A DNA stretch of 64,000 nucleotides from Paraburkholderia youngii (GCF_013366925.1 NZ_JAALDK010000001.1:372001-436000); one strand, 5' to 3'; positions 21,183-29,492 are shown, counted from the first letter of the stretch. A program made the numbers and translations. Notes: generated by a model from the sequence alone, not told the origin.

Positions 21183-21488
21183 TGGCTTATCCAGGCAGTT
21201 GCACTAGCGGGCGCGATCGCCGCGCCGATGGCGTCTTTCGCGCAATCGGATCAGCCGGTCACGCGTGACCAGGTCAAGGCAGAGTTGCTGCAGCTCGAAC
21301 AGAATGGCTATAACCCTGCTGCCAAAAACGATGCCCAATATCCCGCGGATATTCAGGCTGCCGAAGCGCGCGTGGCCGCGCAGCGCGCAAATGGCCAGGA
21401 TACGTCGGGATATGGGGCGCCGCTGGGCGGCTCGTCGCAATCCGGTTCTGGCCAACATCCGATGGTGGTTAATCCGGACGGTCAATGA
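21177..21488 (+). CDS. Small exported DUF4148-domain protein
   Basis: A 103-residue protein with a signal peptide (MKWLIQAVALAGAIAAPMAS, cleavage near SFAQ). The mature part has the DUF4148 signature of Burkholderiales: VTRDQVKAELLQLEQNGYNP, then YPADIQAAEARVAAQ. The tail is Gly/Ser-rich and ends in NPDGQ. The function of DUF4148 proteins is unknown; most are periplasmic. Start at 21177 after a GGGGG ribosome-binding site. It is the first of a duplicated series with the gene at 22276. Confidence 0.88.
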   Translation: MKWLIQAVALAGAIAAPMASFAQSDQPVTRDQVKAELLQLEQNGYNPAAKNDAQYPADIQAAEARVAAQRANGQDTSGYGAPLGGSSQSGSGQHPMVVNPDGQ

Positions 21489-21622
21489 CGCGTGGTGAAC
21501 GGCCTGCCGTGACGATACCGCCGCTGCGGGTCGTTTTCGTCCTTAGCGCCGCTCTGGGATTTGTCCTCGTGGCGCACGTTGTTCATTTTTTGCCATCGTC
21601 TGCCGTCTATCGTCTGTCGGCA

Positions 21623-21671
21623 CCCGTATTGCCGCAGTGCCGGATAGACCACTATGAGGGGGCCATGATGA
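21623..21671 (+). repeat. Leader repeat, copy 2
   Basis: Second copy of the leader described at 21131. It is nearly identical through GCCGCAGTGCCGGATAGAC and the GAGGGGG ribosome-binding site, but it now precedes a different small exported protein. The three-base change before the ATG gives GGGGGCCATGATG. Confidence 0.7.
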
Positions 21672-21946
21672 AGTCGCCTTACCACGCAGTTGCGAAAACT
21701 GTCGCGTACCTTTTGGTCGCATGCTCAGCATCGCTGGCTGCACCTGCTTTCGCAGGCGCGTACGTACCATGTCGCTCCGGCAGCGCAGCGACAGCAACGC
21801 AAAGCGGTAAAACGATGCCGTTGCACCACGCCAGCGTGGTTCACAAGAACAATGGCGGCGTCAACGGTGGCTTGCCGACCCCGTCGCAGTCCGGCAAACG
21901 CGTCCCCGGGGGCGACTCCATCGATCCCATGTATCGAGGAGGTTGA
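21665..21946 (+). CDS. Small exported protein of unknown function
   Basis: A 93-residue protein starting MMKSPYHAVAKTVAYLLVAC, with a hydrophobic core and AFA as a probable signal-peptide cleavage site near residue 31. The mature part is short, Ser/Gly-rich and polar (LPTPSQSGKRVPGGDSIDPM), with no known domain. One Cys falls in the hydrophobic core and one in the mature part. The start is chosen because GAGGGGG sits 3-9 bp before it and it follows the repeated leader. The frame extends upstream to 21485 without support. Probably a diverged partner of the neighbouring DUF4148 genes. Confidence 0.6.
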   Translation: MMKSPYHAVAKTVAYLLVACSASLAAPAFAGAYVPCRSGSAATATQSGKTMPLHHASVVHKNNGGVNGGLPTPSQSGKRVPGGDSIDPMYRGG

Positions 21947-22047
21947 TGCGCCCAAGCCAGCACTTCGAGAAAACTGGCACGCTGACCAGATGTTTCCGAA
22001 GCACGCTACGGCCGGGAATGGTGACCGTGCTTACGTGAGGAGGTCGC

Positions 22048-22254
22048 ATGCGCAAGTTCAAACCCGTAGTTGCGCTCACACTCGTCGCAGTGCTGCTGGG
22101 AGTCGGTCTGGCGAATTACGTCAGTCTGGCACACGACTGGCCGCCAGACCCGCTTTTCGTCCGTAACGCCGAGCCGGGGCCTGTCCTGATAAAGGACGTT
22201 CTTGACTTTCTGGTCATCGTCGATGCGCACCCGCATCGCCGCAGTACCGGATAA
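22048..22254 (+). CDS. Small membrane-anchored or exported protein, unknown
   Basis: A 68-residue protein that begins MRKFKPVVALTLVAVLLGVG, a signal anchor or signal peptide, followed by a polar, Pro/Asp-rich tail that ends HPHRRSTG. GAGGAGG lies 4-10 bp upstream of the ATG. The stop codon falls inside the third leader repeat, so the gene probably belongs to the same transcript as the DUF4148 gene that starts 21 bp later. No family recognised. Confidence 0.55.
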   Translation: MRKFKPVVALTLVAVLLGVGLANYVSLAHDWPPDPLFVRNAEPGPVLIKDVLDFLVIVDAHPHRRSTG

Positions 22255-22281
22255 ACAACTGTGTGGAGGTGCATCATGAAG
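22230..22281 (+). repeat. Leader repeat, copy 3
   Basis: Third copy of the leader at 21131, more diverged (CCCGCATCGCCGCAGTACCG, then GATAAACAACTGTGTGGAGG). It precedes the second DUF4148 gene. Here the repeat also supplies the last codons and stop of the small gene at 22048. Confidence 0.65.
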
Positions 22282-22686
22282 TCGTTTTGGCAGGCAGTAG
22301 GGCTTGCGGCCGCGATCGTCGCGCCGATCGCGTCTTTCGCACAATCGGAGCAGCCGGTCACGCGCGCGCAGGTCAAGGCGGAGATTCTGCAGCTTGAGCA
22401 GAATGGCTATAACCCGGCCAACGCGCTCGATGCCCAGTATCCCGCGGACATTCAGGCTGCCGAAGCGAAGATCGCTGCACAGGACAGCCAGCAGGCGGCC
22501 CACAGTGACCTTGGCGGCGCGACGACCAACGCCACTGCACAGGCAAGCCAGCAGGCGGGCAGCAATGAGGTTGGCGGCACGACCGTTGGCACCTCAGCTT
22601 CCGGCAGTGCCCAGCATGTGTCGAAGCCCTCGCCGTCTTCGTGCATTGGTCCCGCAAGTTACTGCAACCTTTTCTTCGGTAATTGA
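22276..22686 (+). CDS. Exported DUF4148-domain protein, second copy
   Basis: A 136-residue paralogue of the protein at 21177. The signal peptide (MKSFWQAVGLAAAIVAPIAS) and DUF4148 part (VTRAQVKAEILQLEQNGYNP) are closely similar. The tail is different: two imperfect repeats, SQQAAHSDLGGATTNATAQA and SQQAGSNEVGGTTVGTSASG, then a Cys-containing end (SSCIGPASYCNLFFGN). The repeats suggest tail growth by duplication. The start follows GGAGG in the repeated leader. Role unknown. Confidence 0.85.
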   Translation: MKSFWQAVGLAAAIVAPIASFAQSEQPVTRAQVKAEILQLEQNGYNPANALDAQYPADIQAAEAKIAAQDSQQAAHSDLGGATTNATAQASQQAGSNEVGGTTVGTSASGSAQHVSKPSPSSCIGPASYCNLFFGN

Positions 22687-22710
22687 CCGCTGATGGGCCG
22701 CCCGACACCG

Positions 22711-22749
22711 CGCCGACGATCCGGGTAACGTGCCTCTGGATCGTCGGGG
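22711..22749 (+). terminator. Inverted repeat after the DUF4148 series
   Basis: A perfect 9-bp stem, CGACGATCC (22714-22722) and GGATCGTCG (22738-22746), with a 15-nt loop. No T-run follows on the plus strand, so it may stop transcription only weakly or act as an mRNA-stabilising hairpin. It lies 25 bp after the gene end and 75 bp before lrgA. Confidence 0.5.
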
Positions 22750-22823
22750 CGTCATGGCTGTACATAGTACGACAGCTACCAGCTCGATTCGGCCCTGAAC
22801 GGTCCGCAAAATGAGGACAGTCC

Positions 22824-23294
22824 ATGGACATGAGCACAGAAACCGGCCCGGCGGCACCGACGCAGAGCGGCGTATCTGCTGCACCAAAGGCGTCGACGCC
22901 AGATAGTGGGGTCGCGCGATCGTTTGCAATCCTCCTTGGGTTTCAGTGTCTCGGCGAGTTGATCGCCTATGTCACGCGAGCTCCTGTTCCCGGACCCGTG
23001 CTTGGCATGGTGCTATTGCTTTGCCTGCTCTCGGCCAAACCCTCTGTCGTGCCTGCCGTCGAGCAGGTCTCTCGCGGACTGTTGAATCACCTTTCACTGT
23101 TTTTTGTACCCGCCGGTGTGGGCGTCATGGTCTTCGCGCCGCAGCTGAAAGGCCAACTGTCCGCACTCGCCCTTGCCATCGTTATCAGCACGATTCTTTC
23201 GATGGCGATTGCTGCGCTAGTGACAGGCATGTTGCTGACGAGGCTCGACAGAAAGCAATCACAACACAAGGCTGCGACGGCGCCACGCGCTTAG
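22824..23294 (+). CDS. lrgA: LrgA/CidA-family holin-like membrane protein
   Basis: Inner-membrane protein, 156 residues, with about four helices after a polar 30-residue N-terminal extension. LGFQCLGELIAYVTRAPVPG and PGPVLGMVLLLCLLS match the LrgA family, and HLSLFFVPAGVGVMVF is the diagnostic central motif. LrgA acts with LrgB; in other bacteria the pair affects murein hydrolase activity, programmed lysis or pyruvate transport. The stop codon lies within the 4-bp target duplication of the insertion sequence that now separates it from lrgB, so the protein is intact but the operon is interrupted. Confidence 0.88.
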   Translation: MDMSTETGPAAPTQSGVSAAPKASTPDSGVARSFAILLGFQCLGELIAYVTRAPVPGPVLGMVLLLCLLSAKPSVVPAVEQVSRGLLNHLSLFFVPAGVGVMVFAPQLKGQLSALALAIVISTILSMAIAALVTGMLLTRLDRKQSQHKAATAPRA

Positions 23295-24647
23295 CAGGCT
23301 GTTGAAAAGCGCCCCGTCATGACGACCGAAGCTATGTTCAGGAGACTTGCGCGTGCGATATTGCGCTGAATTAACGGTTCACCGCGCGATCTGCGCGGGG
23401 CAGGCGCACGCATGCGGCTCGTCTGGCGCGCAGTCTTCGCGCATTGGCGGCTCATCGCGTCGCTCCTCGCGGCACCATCCCTGGCATTCGGGCCATGCGG
23501 GTCAGATTGCTCGCAACCATCGTCAGCTTGAAGTGCTGGTCGACGCGCTTGAGGCCGCGATAGACCGTCTGCCGGATCCGCCCGATGGTTTTGCCCCAGC
23601 CGAAATGCTCTTCGATTCGTTTGCGGATGATCTGGCTAGTCCGGTAGCCCGCATGCCGCGAAGTGCGACCGTCGATGGCGCTGCCGCCCCAACGCTCATC
23701 GTTGCGCGCGACATGCGGTGTCACGTTGCGAGCGCGGCAATCGTTCACGAAGTCACGGGTGTCATACGCCTTGTCGGCGCCAACTGTCTTCGCATGAGTA
23801 CCTGGCACGCAATCGAGCAATTGCAATGCGCTGGCCCGCTCGGCAAAACCATCTGCGTGACTAACCACGGCGCCGACCACCAGCCCCGAGCGATTCTCCA
23901 TCAGGATGTGCCCGTGGTAGCACAGGATGGCCGGGCTCTTGTGGCTCTTCTTGAACAATCGCGCCTCCGGATCAGTAGTCGACTCGTGCGTGGCATTGCT
24001 ACGTCGCTCGCCTTTCCAGTCGGTGTCGGCGTTGCGGCCACCGCCGGCTGGCGGACCATCGTCCGGGCCGTCCTTGCGGCGGAAGCTTTTGTGACTGGCC
24101 CACGCCTGAATCAGCGTGCCGTCCACCGAGAAATGCTCTCTCGACAGCAAGCCCCGCTTGTCCGCCGTGCTCATGACTTCGGTGAAGAACGCTTCCACGA
24201 CTTCATGCTCCAGAAGCCGGTCGCGGTTCTTCGAGAACACCGAGTGGTCCCACACGGCGTCCTCAATCGCCAGCCCGACAAACCAGCGGAACAGCAGGTT
24301 GTAGCGCATCTGCTCCATCAGCATGCGCTCGCTGCGTACGGAGTAGAACACCTGCAACAGCAGCGCCCGCATCAGCTTCTCAGGCGCAATCGAGGCACGA
24401 CCGGTGTCCGCGTAGATGACGCTGAACAGCCCGTTGAGCCGTTTCAACGCATCATTCACCAGCAACCGGATCGGTCGCAACGGGTGATCTGCCGGGACGA
24501 AGTCCTCGAGCTTGACCGTCGTGAACAGGGGTTCCTGCATCTCGTCCATTCCGCGCATCGCATCCGCTGCCAAAGATCATGAACACGATATCCATAACGC
24601 CCGTCCTTCAAACCCCGTTTACACGGGATCCAAATTCAACAGCCTGT
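23295..24647 (-). mobile_element. IS5-family-like insertion sequence between lrgA and lrgB
   Basis: A 1353-bp element. Its ends are inverted repeats, CAGGCTGTTGAA at 23295-23306 and TTCAACAGCCTG at 24636-24647. TTAG is duplicated directly outside both ends (23291-23294 and 24648-24651), the mark of transposition into a 4-bp target. It carries one transposase gene on the minus strand. Removing the element and one TTAG would place the lrgA stop 30 bp before lrgB, restoring a normal operon, so the insertion appears recent. Confidence 0.93.
23452..24573 (-). CDS. DDE transposase of the IS5-like element
   Basis: Transposase of up to 373 residues, apparently intact. The N-terminal part (DFVPADHPLRPIRLLVNDAL, then LLLQVFYSVRSERMLMEQ) and the catalytic region (FSVDGTLIQAWASHKSF with the first Asp, TVGADKAYDTRDFV with the second, and the final Glu in RKRIEEHFGWGKTIG) match IS5/IS4-type DDE enzymes. 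A Gly/Pro-rich insert (KDGPDDGPPAGGGRNADTDW) is common in this subgroup. The true start may be one of several Met codons within the first 17 residues. Confidence 0.92.
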   Translation of the reverse strand: MAADAMRGMDEMQEPLFTTVKLEDFVPADHPLRPIRLLVNDALKRLNGLFSVIYADTGRASIAPEKLMRALLLQVFYSVRSERMLMEQMRYNLLFRWFVGLAIEDAVWDHSVFSKNRDRLLEHEVVEAFFTEVMSTADKRGLLSREHFSVDGTLIQAWASHKSFRRKDGPDDGPPAGGGRNADTDWKGERRSNATHESTTDPEARLFKKSHKSPAILCYHGHILMENRSGLVVGAVVSHADGFAERASALQLLDCVPGTHAKTVGADKAYDTRDFVNDCRARNVTPHVARNDERWGGSAIDGRTSRHAGYRTSQIIRKRIEEHFGWGKTIGRIRQTVYRGLKRVDQHFKLTMVASNLTRMARMPGMVPRGATR

Positions 24648-24681
24648 TAGGCAGATTCTGCCGCCGCAAGGAGGAGGGGCC

Positions 24682-25419
24682 ATGTCAATCGGTGAACTGC
24701 CCGTGTCTGTCAATGCGATCGTGGGCGCGTCGCCTGTGCCGGCGCTCACGGCAACCGTCGGCGTCTACATCGTTGCCTGCCGCCTTCACACTCTGGCGCG
24801 GAAGAATCCCCTGGCCAACCCGGTAGCGATCTCCGTGTTGCTCATGATCGCGATACTGTATTTGACAGGCACCTCCTACAGCGCATATTTCGCGGGCGCG
24901 AAACTGATTCACTTTCTACTGGGCCCGTCGGTCATTGCATTGGCTATTCCGCTACACCATCAGACGCCCAGGCTCAGACGCGCGCTTGTGCCGCTGCTTG
25001 GCGGGCTGATCGCGGGCTCGGCCACGGCTGTTGCCTCTGCGATTGCGATATGTGTCTGGCTACATTGTCCGTTTGTGACGGTCGCGTCGGTCGCTCCGAA
25101 GTCGGTCACTACGGCCGTAGCAATGCTGATCTCAGCAAAAATCGGTGGTTTGCCCTCGCTCACCGCGGCGATCGTCATCCTGACCGGCATTACCGGTGCG
25201 ACGCTGAGCAACGTGGTCCTGGATACCGTTGGTGTGCGGCGTGACGACGTGCGCGGCTTTGCAATGGGTGTTGCTTCCCACGGCATAGGTACTGCCAGGG
25301 CGTTTCAGATCAGCGAAGAAGCAGGCGCCTACTCGGGACTGGGCATGGCGATGAACGGCACTATGTCGGCGTTTATCCTCCCAGTGCTCCTGCCCATCCT
25401 GAGCGGTTGGTTGATTTGA
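24682..25419 (+). CDS. lrgB: LrgB/CidB-family membrane protein
   Basis: Partner of LrgA, 245 residues, with about seven membrane segments. LLGPSVIALAIPLH, SVAPKSVTTAVAM and MGVASHGIGTARAF are signature motifs of the LrgB family. AAGGAGGAGGGG precedes the ATG. It originally followed lrgA by 30 bp; the insertion sequence now lies in between, so expression must come from read-through or from an element-borne promoter. The coding sequence itself is complete. Confidence 0.9.
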   Translation: MSIGELPVSVNAIVGASPVPALTATVGVYIVACRLHTLARKNPLANPVAISVLLMIAILYLTGTSYSAYFAGAKLIHFLLGPSVIALAIPLHHQTPRLRRALVPLLGGLIAGSATAVASAIAICVWLHCPFVTVASVAPKSVTTAVAMLISAKIGGLPSLTAAIVILTGITGATLSNVVLDTVGVRRDDVRGFAMGVASHGIGTARAFQISEEAGAYSGLGMAMNGTMSAFILPVLLPILSGWLI

Positions 25420-25512
25420 CGAACTCGCTAAGCGATCAACCGATGAAGCAGTTGAAAAGGCCCGCTGTCGCGAGCTGACGACTGCGATACATTCATCGAA
25501 TGGTAGCGTCTG

Positions 25513-25728
25513 TCAGCCGAAGCGCGCCTCCAGCCAGTCCTGCGCCCAGTTCTTCGCATAGGCTATCGCGTCCTCGCGTGCGTCAAAGCCGGCCAGATCG
25601 CCGCTCGAGTGAATCTCGTACCCGGTGCCGTCCGCACGGCTGCCGCTGATGCGCGCGTGAGCCATGTACTCCCCGTCGGCCCTACGCGGTGTCGGGTCGA
25701 CAACGATCAAAGTGGAATTGAAGCGCAT
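25513..25728 (-). CDS. Small protein of an island-specific family (71 aa)
   Basis: A 71-residue soluble protein with no recognised domain. The last 25 residues (AREDAIAYAKNWAQDWLEAR) resemble the end of the protein at 29493-29717 (SEEQALQHSTQWALNWIDTR), with matching Trp and Arg spacing, which suggests a common fold ending in an amphipathic helix. AAGGAA lies about 10 bp upstream of the ATG. It stands alone, convergent with lrgB. Confidence 0.65.
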   Translation of the reverse strand: MRFNSTLIVVDPTPRRADGEYMAHARISGSRADGTGYEIHSSGDLAGFDAREDAIAYAKNWAQDWLEARFG

Positions 25729-25790
25729 AGGGGTTCCTTCAGGGTTGTCGCCCGATTGCGCTGTCGCATAGGGGCGTCGAAAAGCGAGAC

Positions 25791-26117
25791 TCAGATGCTA
25801 AGCCTGGCCATGATCTGTCCGGCCTCGTAATCCGACTCGCAGCTTGTCATGCCGTGTTCACGCAGCAACGCACGAATCGACACGAACATCAGAAACGCGT
25901 CTGAATTGACCTCGTGACGACAGTCACGGATGACGCTATCCAGTTCCGCCTCCGCGCCGGGCGGCAGAAACTGGTCGACGATGCCCGAGCCATTGCACCG
26001 GATCCATTTCAGCAGGTCATTCCTTTGCATATCAAACTCCAATGTGTGCAATGGCGCGCTGTCCACGACAAGCGGGTGAAGGTCCAGCCCGCGGTAGAGA
26101 CGGGACCGCGTTGTCAT
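25791..26117 (-). CDS. Small hypothetical protein (108 aa)
   Basis: Start chosen at Met of MTTRSRLYRGLDLHPLVVDS, because the YRG(L/F)D(L/I) opening also begins the protein at 27927. The C-terminal half is helical (AELDSVIRDCRHEVNSDAFL, then LLREHGMTSCESDYEAGQ) and contains three Cys. No known domain. An in-frame Met eight codons upstream is an alternative start. It belongs to the set of unknown small genes around the infA/rpsU/cspA paralogues. Confidence 0.55.
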   Translation of the reverse strand: MTTRSRLYRGLDLHPLVVDSAPLHTLEFDMQRNDLLKWIRCNGSGIVDQFLPPGAEAELDSVIRDCRHEVNSDAFLMFVSIRALLREHGMTSCESDYEAGQIMARLSI

Positions 26118-26499
26118 GAGGCACCTTGAAGGCCGCATCACCGTACGGCGCAGGAGAGAAAGCGTAGAGATGTGAGCCGTTGCATCGGCAGCGCTTCACA
26201 CGTTCGGCCACGTCGAGTGGTCATGGGTGAAAGCGGGAAAGTCCCGTTCCGCGGAGGGAAGCAACTATCAGGATGCCGGGAACGGCTGCAGGTCGAGCGC
26301 AGATCTCATGCTACGCCGATTGATAGATTTGTACAGAAGAACCCGTGCTTTGGGCGCCGTCGGAAAAGCACGGGGGAACGTGCAAGTCAGGTCGGTACTT
26401 ATGACCGTAGTGCCGGTGGACTGTGGTAGTCCGATGATCCGCATCCGACTGCTTCTCTTCTCGGGCTCGTCAGGTAGCGACGCACAATGCGCCATTTCG

Positions 26500-26665
26500 A
26501 CATGCGAGTCAGGAAGTCTCCACCTCAACTGTTCAACCACCGCGAAACGACGCATCTGGCTCACGCGTACGCACCCACGACCACGCCATTGTCGAGCGCT
26601 CCGATTGATGGATCGATACGCGCAGGGAGGCGACCGACGGGTGCACGTGCCAGCGGACGAGCTTC
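26500..26665 (-). pseudogene. infA: Decayed copy of the IF-1 gene
   Basis: On the minus strand, codons for [11 protein letters not shown] run straight into a stop. Bases 26563-26598 match 28871-28906, inside the intact infA, at 33 of 36 positions. A weaker match continues downstream (TRMSKWRIVRR, compare LTKGRINFR), while the N-terminal part is only vaguely similar and longer. It is a pseudogene left from duplication or replacement of infA within the island. Confidence 0.7.
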
Positions 26666-27315
26666 CCGTCGACAAGGACTACGCGCTGGCCCAGTCAGGG
26701 GGCGGCGGCCAATTCGACCTGACATTCATTCAGGCATGCGAACTGATGCGCACACCCGCATGTCCGTGTGCATGGAGTGCTAATTGAGCGGAGCCCGCGT
26801 CAGGCTCTCGCGAACGCTCGCGACAGAAGGATTGCCTCGCGGCGCAGGAAATGTCGGTCAGCGTTCCGGACGCGCGGCCGACGGCCAGCACGTGGCATGC
26901 AGAAGATTGCTCTCAGCCACTGGCCACCTTTCTGATGCAACGACAGTTAGATCGGAGACCAGGCAAAGAGCGACCCGTCGCCTGGGCACATCAGTTAGGG
27001 CCGCGCTTCAGCAGCGTTTTCATATGTCGATGACCGAAGCGCCACTCACCTTTCCGTCGACGATGTCCTTTCCCTGCTGCCGGGCGGCTCGCCTTGCCGT
27101 ACCGAAGTCGGAGAGCGCATGCGGCTGGTTGAGCCTGAAGACCCGGCTTGCGGCGGGGGTTGCTGTCACCGCCGGACGACATATCCGCACCGCAATGTCA
27201 TAACCTTCGGCGTAACGGGAATGTCCGTCAAAGCGACCGACTGAAAGTGCGGGGAAATACGAAGGGATGAAGTTCGTACCCCTTGTAGAGAAGAAACGGG
27301 TGTGTCGGCATGGTG

Positions 27316-27349
27316 CTCACTCCCTAGGGGAGGACTCACTCCCTAGGGG
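27316..27349. repeat. 15-bp direct repeat around a CCCTAGGG palindrome
   Basis: CTCACTCCCTAGGGG occurs at 27316-27330 and again at 27335-27349, a 19-bp period. Each copy contains the palindrome CCCTAGGG. It could be a pair of operator sites or a relic of an insertion; nothing nearby decides. Confidence 0.6.
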
Positions 27350-27926
27350 CGGACCCACTATACCGTGGAACGGACAGCGTCGGGCGGCCGAGACTGTTAC
27401 CAGAATTGCATTGACCGAAGGTACTGTGGCGCGTATGTTGAAACTCAAGGTTTTCAAAGCAGGTGACTGTCCGCACCGTTATCACGTTGATTTCGACGAC
27501 CTGACGACAGCTATCAGCCTCGCTCCACGTTCACGCATACGTAGCAGTTTCTTCAGGGCGCCACCGCAGCGACGGTCGGGGGCCACACGCAATGAGGCAG
27601 GCCCCGGATACCGGCTTCGTCACACAAATGACGGTGGCTGTCCGCCATGGGCTAGCGAATGCGAGGTTAGGCATGGCAGTGACCATGCTTCGTGGACTCG
27701 GGGCAGCGCGGCGCTATCGAGCAAACGAAAACGGAATGCCGCCTGAGCGAGCCCTTGCCGATATGAGACTCGAAGCTCGTGTACCGGATATCCAGCCGAC
27801 AAACTTCCTTCCGGTCACTTCGCCGCCGTCGGTGCGGCTCGTCTGGCGGTTGGTATATCGCCTTCAGTCAGATCTGTAGAACGATAAAAAAACCGGCTGC
27901 GTGCTGCGGTCCAAAGGAGTTACTTG

Positions 27927-28211
27927 ATGACAACCACTCGCCACTATCGAGGTTTCGATATTTCCCTGCTCGTGTATCCGCATTGCACGACTCAACCGGG
28001 ATATGGTCACAATTACGAGGAAGGATTCGATGCTTCGATTCGCATCAGCGACCCGGATGCCGTGACGGGCAGCCCCCGAAGCCGCTTATTCCGTGTGCCC
28101 GGCAAGCGGCCTTTCGAGAGTGCCGGCGACGCAAGGCGCGCGTCGGTGGCCTACGCCGAAATGCTGATTGACGGTGACGGATCTGAACGCACTATCTGGG
28201 AAGCGGCCTGA
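27927..28211 (+). CDS. Small hypothetical protein (94 aa)
   Basis: A 94-residue protein starting MTTTRHYRGFDISLLVYPHC. AAAGGAG lies 7 bp upstream of the ATG, a clear ribosome-binding site. The N-terminus resembles those at 25791-26117 (LYRGLDLHPLV) and 29493-29717 (HYNGYAV). The centre has several aromatic and Asp residues (GYGHNYEEGFDASIRISDPD), and the C-terminus forms a helix (SAGDARRASVAYAEMLID). No known function. Codon use is GC-rich and consistent with a real gene. Confidence 0.65.
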   Translation: MTTTRHYRGFDISLLVYPHCTTQPGYGHNYEEGFDASIRISDPDAVTGSPRSRLFRVPGKRPFESAGDARRASVAYAEMLIDGDGSERTIWEAA

Positions 28212-28390
28212 GTGCTCCAGCCACAGCAATTCGGTGCGGCACGATAACCGTGAGCAACCGTAGCACGCGGCCGTGTTCACATTGACCCGCCTTTTGAGGG
28301 GGCCCGTGCCAGTGGCCCTGCCTGCCAGGGAGATGCCACGCACAGTCCGCATAGACGGCCGCCTCAGCATGGCCGCCCGGCAGTTCCCGG

Positions 28391-28603
28391 TCAGTACCGC
28401 TTTTTCGGCGGCAACGACCGTTTGATCTGCTTGCGCAGGCGTGCCACTGCAGCAGCCTTTTTGCGTTTGCGTTCTGCGGTAGGTTTTTCATAGGCTGTCC
28501 GGACACGAAGTTCCGGAATCAGGCCTGTGCGCTCGATCGCGCGACGGAAACGGCGCAATGCAACTTCCACGGGCTCGTCGGGTTTCAGAATTACGGTAGT
28601 CAA
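28391..28603 (-). CDS. rpsU: Ribosomal protein S21 paralogue
   Basis: A 70-residue small-subunit protein that helps mRNA binding during initiation. [40 protein letters not shown] and the Lys/Arg-rich tail [17 protein letters not shown] match S21 over its full length. The start must be TTG at 28603: homology begins there, no ATG is in frame nearby, and AAGGA lies 8 bp upstream. It is 109 bp downstream of infA on the same strand and probably co-transcribed. It is likely a second copy, since Burkholderia genomes usually carry a main rpsU elsewhere. Confidence 0.93.
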   Translation of the reverse strand: MTTVILKPDEPVEVALRRFRRAIERTGLIPELRVRTAYEKPTAERKRKKAAAVARLRKQIKRSLPPKKRY

Positions 28604-28712
28604 TTTTTTTTCCTTGGTTGAGATCCGCAAGCAATTGCGAATGGTGATGCGGATGTGCACGCAGCGTCGTGGAACAGGAACGGGACACAGCCGACAGTCG
28701 CATATCGCGCTA

Positions 28713-28979
28713 TCAACGACGACGAAATGCGGCTCTTTGCGTTGCGCCGCCGCTCCGTTCATCCTTATGCCGAAAATTGATTCGGCCTTTCGTCAGGTCG
28801 TACACCGAGAGTTCAAGCGTTACCCGATCGCCTGCAAGGATGCGAATATGATTCTTGCGAATCCGACCGGACGCGTACGCCCCTACCACCACGCCATTGT
28901 CGAGCGTGACTCGGTAGCGGCTGTCTGGTAGCACTTCGTCGACGATACCGTCGAGTTCCAGCAGTTCTTCTTTGGCCAT
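28713..28979 (-). CDS. infA: Translation initiation factor IF-1 paralogue
   Basis: An 88-residue OB-fold protein. [40 protein letters not shown] and [20 protein letters not shown] follow the IF-1 family without gaps. The tail after INFRHKDE is about 16 residues longer than canonical IF-1 and basic. AGGAG lies 9 bp before the ATG. It is the variant type seen as a second infA in Burkholderia. Grouping with S21 and CspA points to adjusting initiation under stress, probably cold; this is inferred. Confidence 0.93.
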   Translation of the reverse strand: MAKEELLELDGIVDEVLPDSRYRVTLDNGVVVGAYASGRIRKNHIRILAGDRVTLELSVYDLTKGRINFRHKDERSGGATQRAAFRRR

Positions 28980-29492
28980 TCAAAGGCTCCTGATCAATTG
29001 GCGTGACATGGGCTCAGATGCCGCATTGAGGAAGAGGCCGCGAGCGTTGTTGGATATACGCTCGCGCGGAAGTGGAAGGCATGAAATCGCTGGGCAGCCC
29101 TTGCGTCCTGGAAGTCATAGGCACCGCGTGGCCCGGCCGAGAATTAGGTACGCGAGGCCGACCGGTCAGACACTGCGGCTCGCAATGCCGGCCGGATGCG
29201 AGTCGGGGCGTGCAGTCCAGCGACCGCTGCTATCGCTTGCTCACTGGACTATCAATTAAAGGAAGTGTCGCGACCAACCAACCCGCGTGTTTTAGGTGCT
29301 GTGCGAAGCGCACTAGCCCCGCATTGTAGCCGAAGACGTCATGTGCCCTGCCACTACCGGCGGGGCCAGAAGTGTTGTCAGCCATGCGTGCCGGTGATGC
29401 ACAGTTCGGGATCCTGCGTGATGTTTGGGCGGGTTTTGTTGCACCCCCTGGTGACTCAGATGCGCTGGGTGTTTTGAACCGTGGCGTCGTCT
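28980..29492. other. Intergenic region upstream of infA
   Basis: This 513-bp region holds the infA leader with a strong hairpin at 29039-29066. The rest shows no gene with a ribosome-binding site or known motif. Open codons on the minus strand at 29230-29526 have no supporting feature. Confidence 0.5.
29039..29066 (-). promoter_or_regulatory. Perfect hairpin in the infA leader
   Basis: CGCGAGCGT (29039-29047) and ACGCTCGCG (29058-29066) form a 9-bp GC-rich stem with a 10-nt loop, 60-87 bp upstream of the infA start. No T-run follows. It could act as a temperature- or protein-responsive element of the leader or as a dyad operator. Confidence 0.5.

Larger units (their letters stand above)
26142..27926. 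other. 1.8-kb stretch without a credible intact gene
   Basis: Codons stay open in several frames, but none has a ribosome-binding site with recognisable protein features. It contains a decayed infA copy (26500-26665) and a 15-bp direct repeat (27316-27349). The remainder has mixed codon usage and looks like eroded island DNA. A frame at 27592-27879 (95 residues) is possible but unsupported. Confidence 0.5.
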
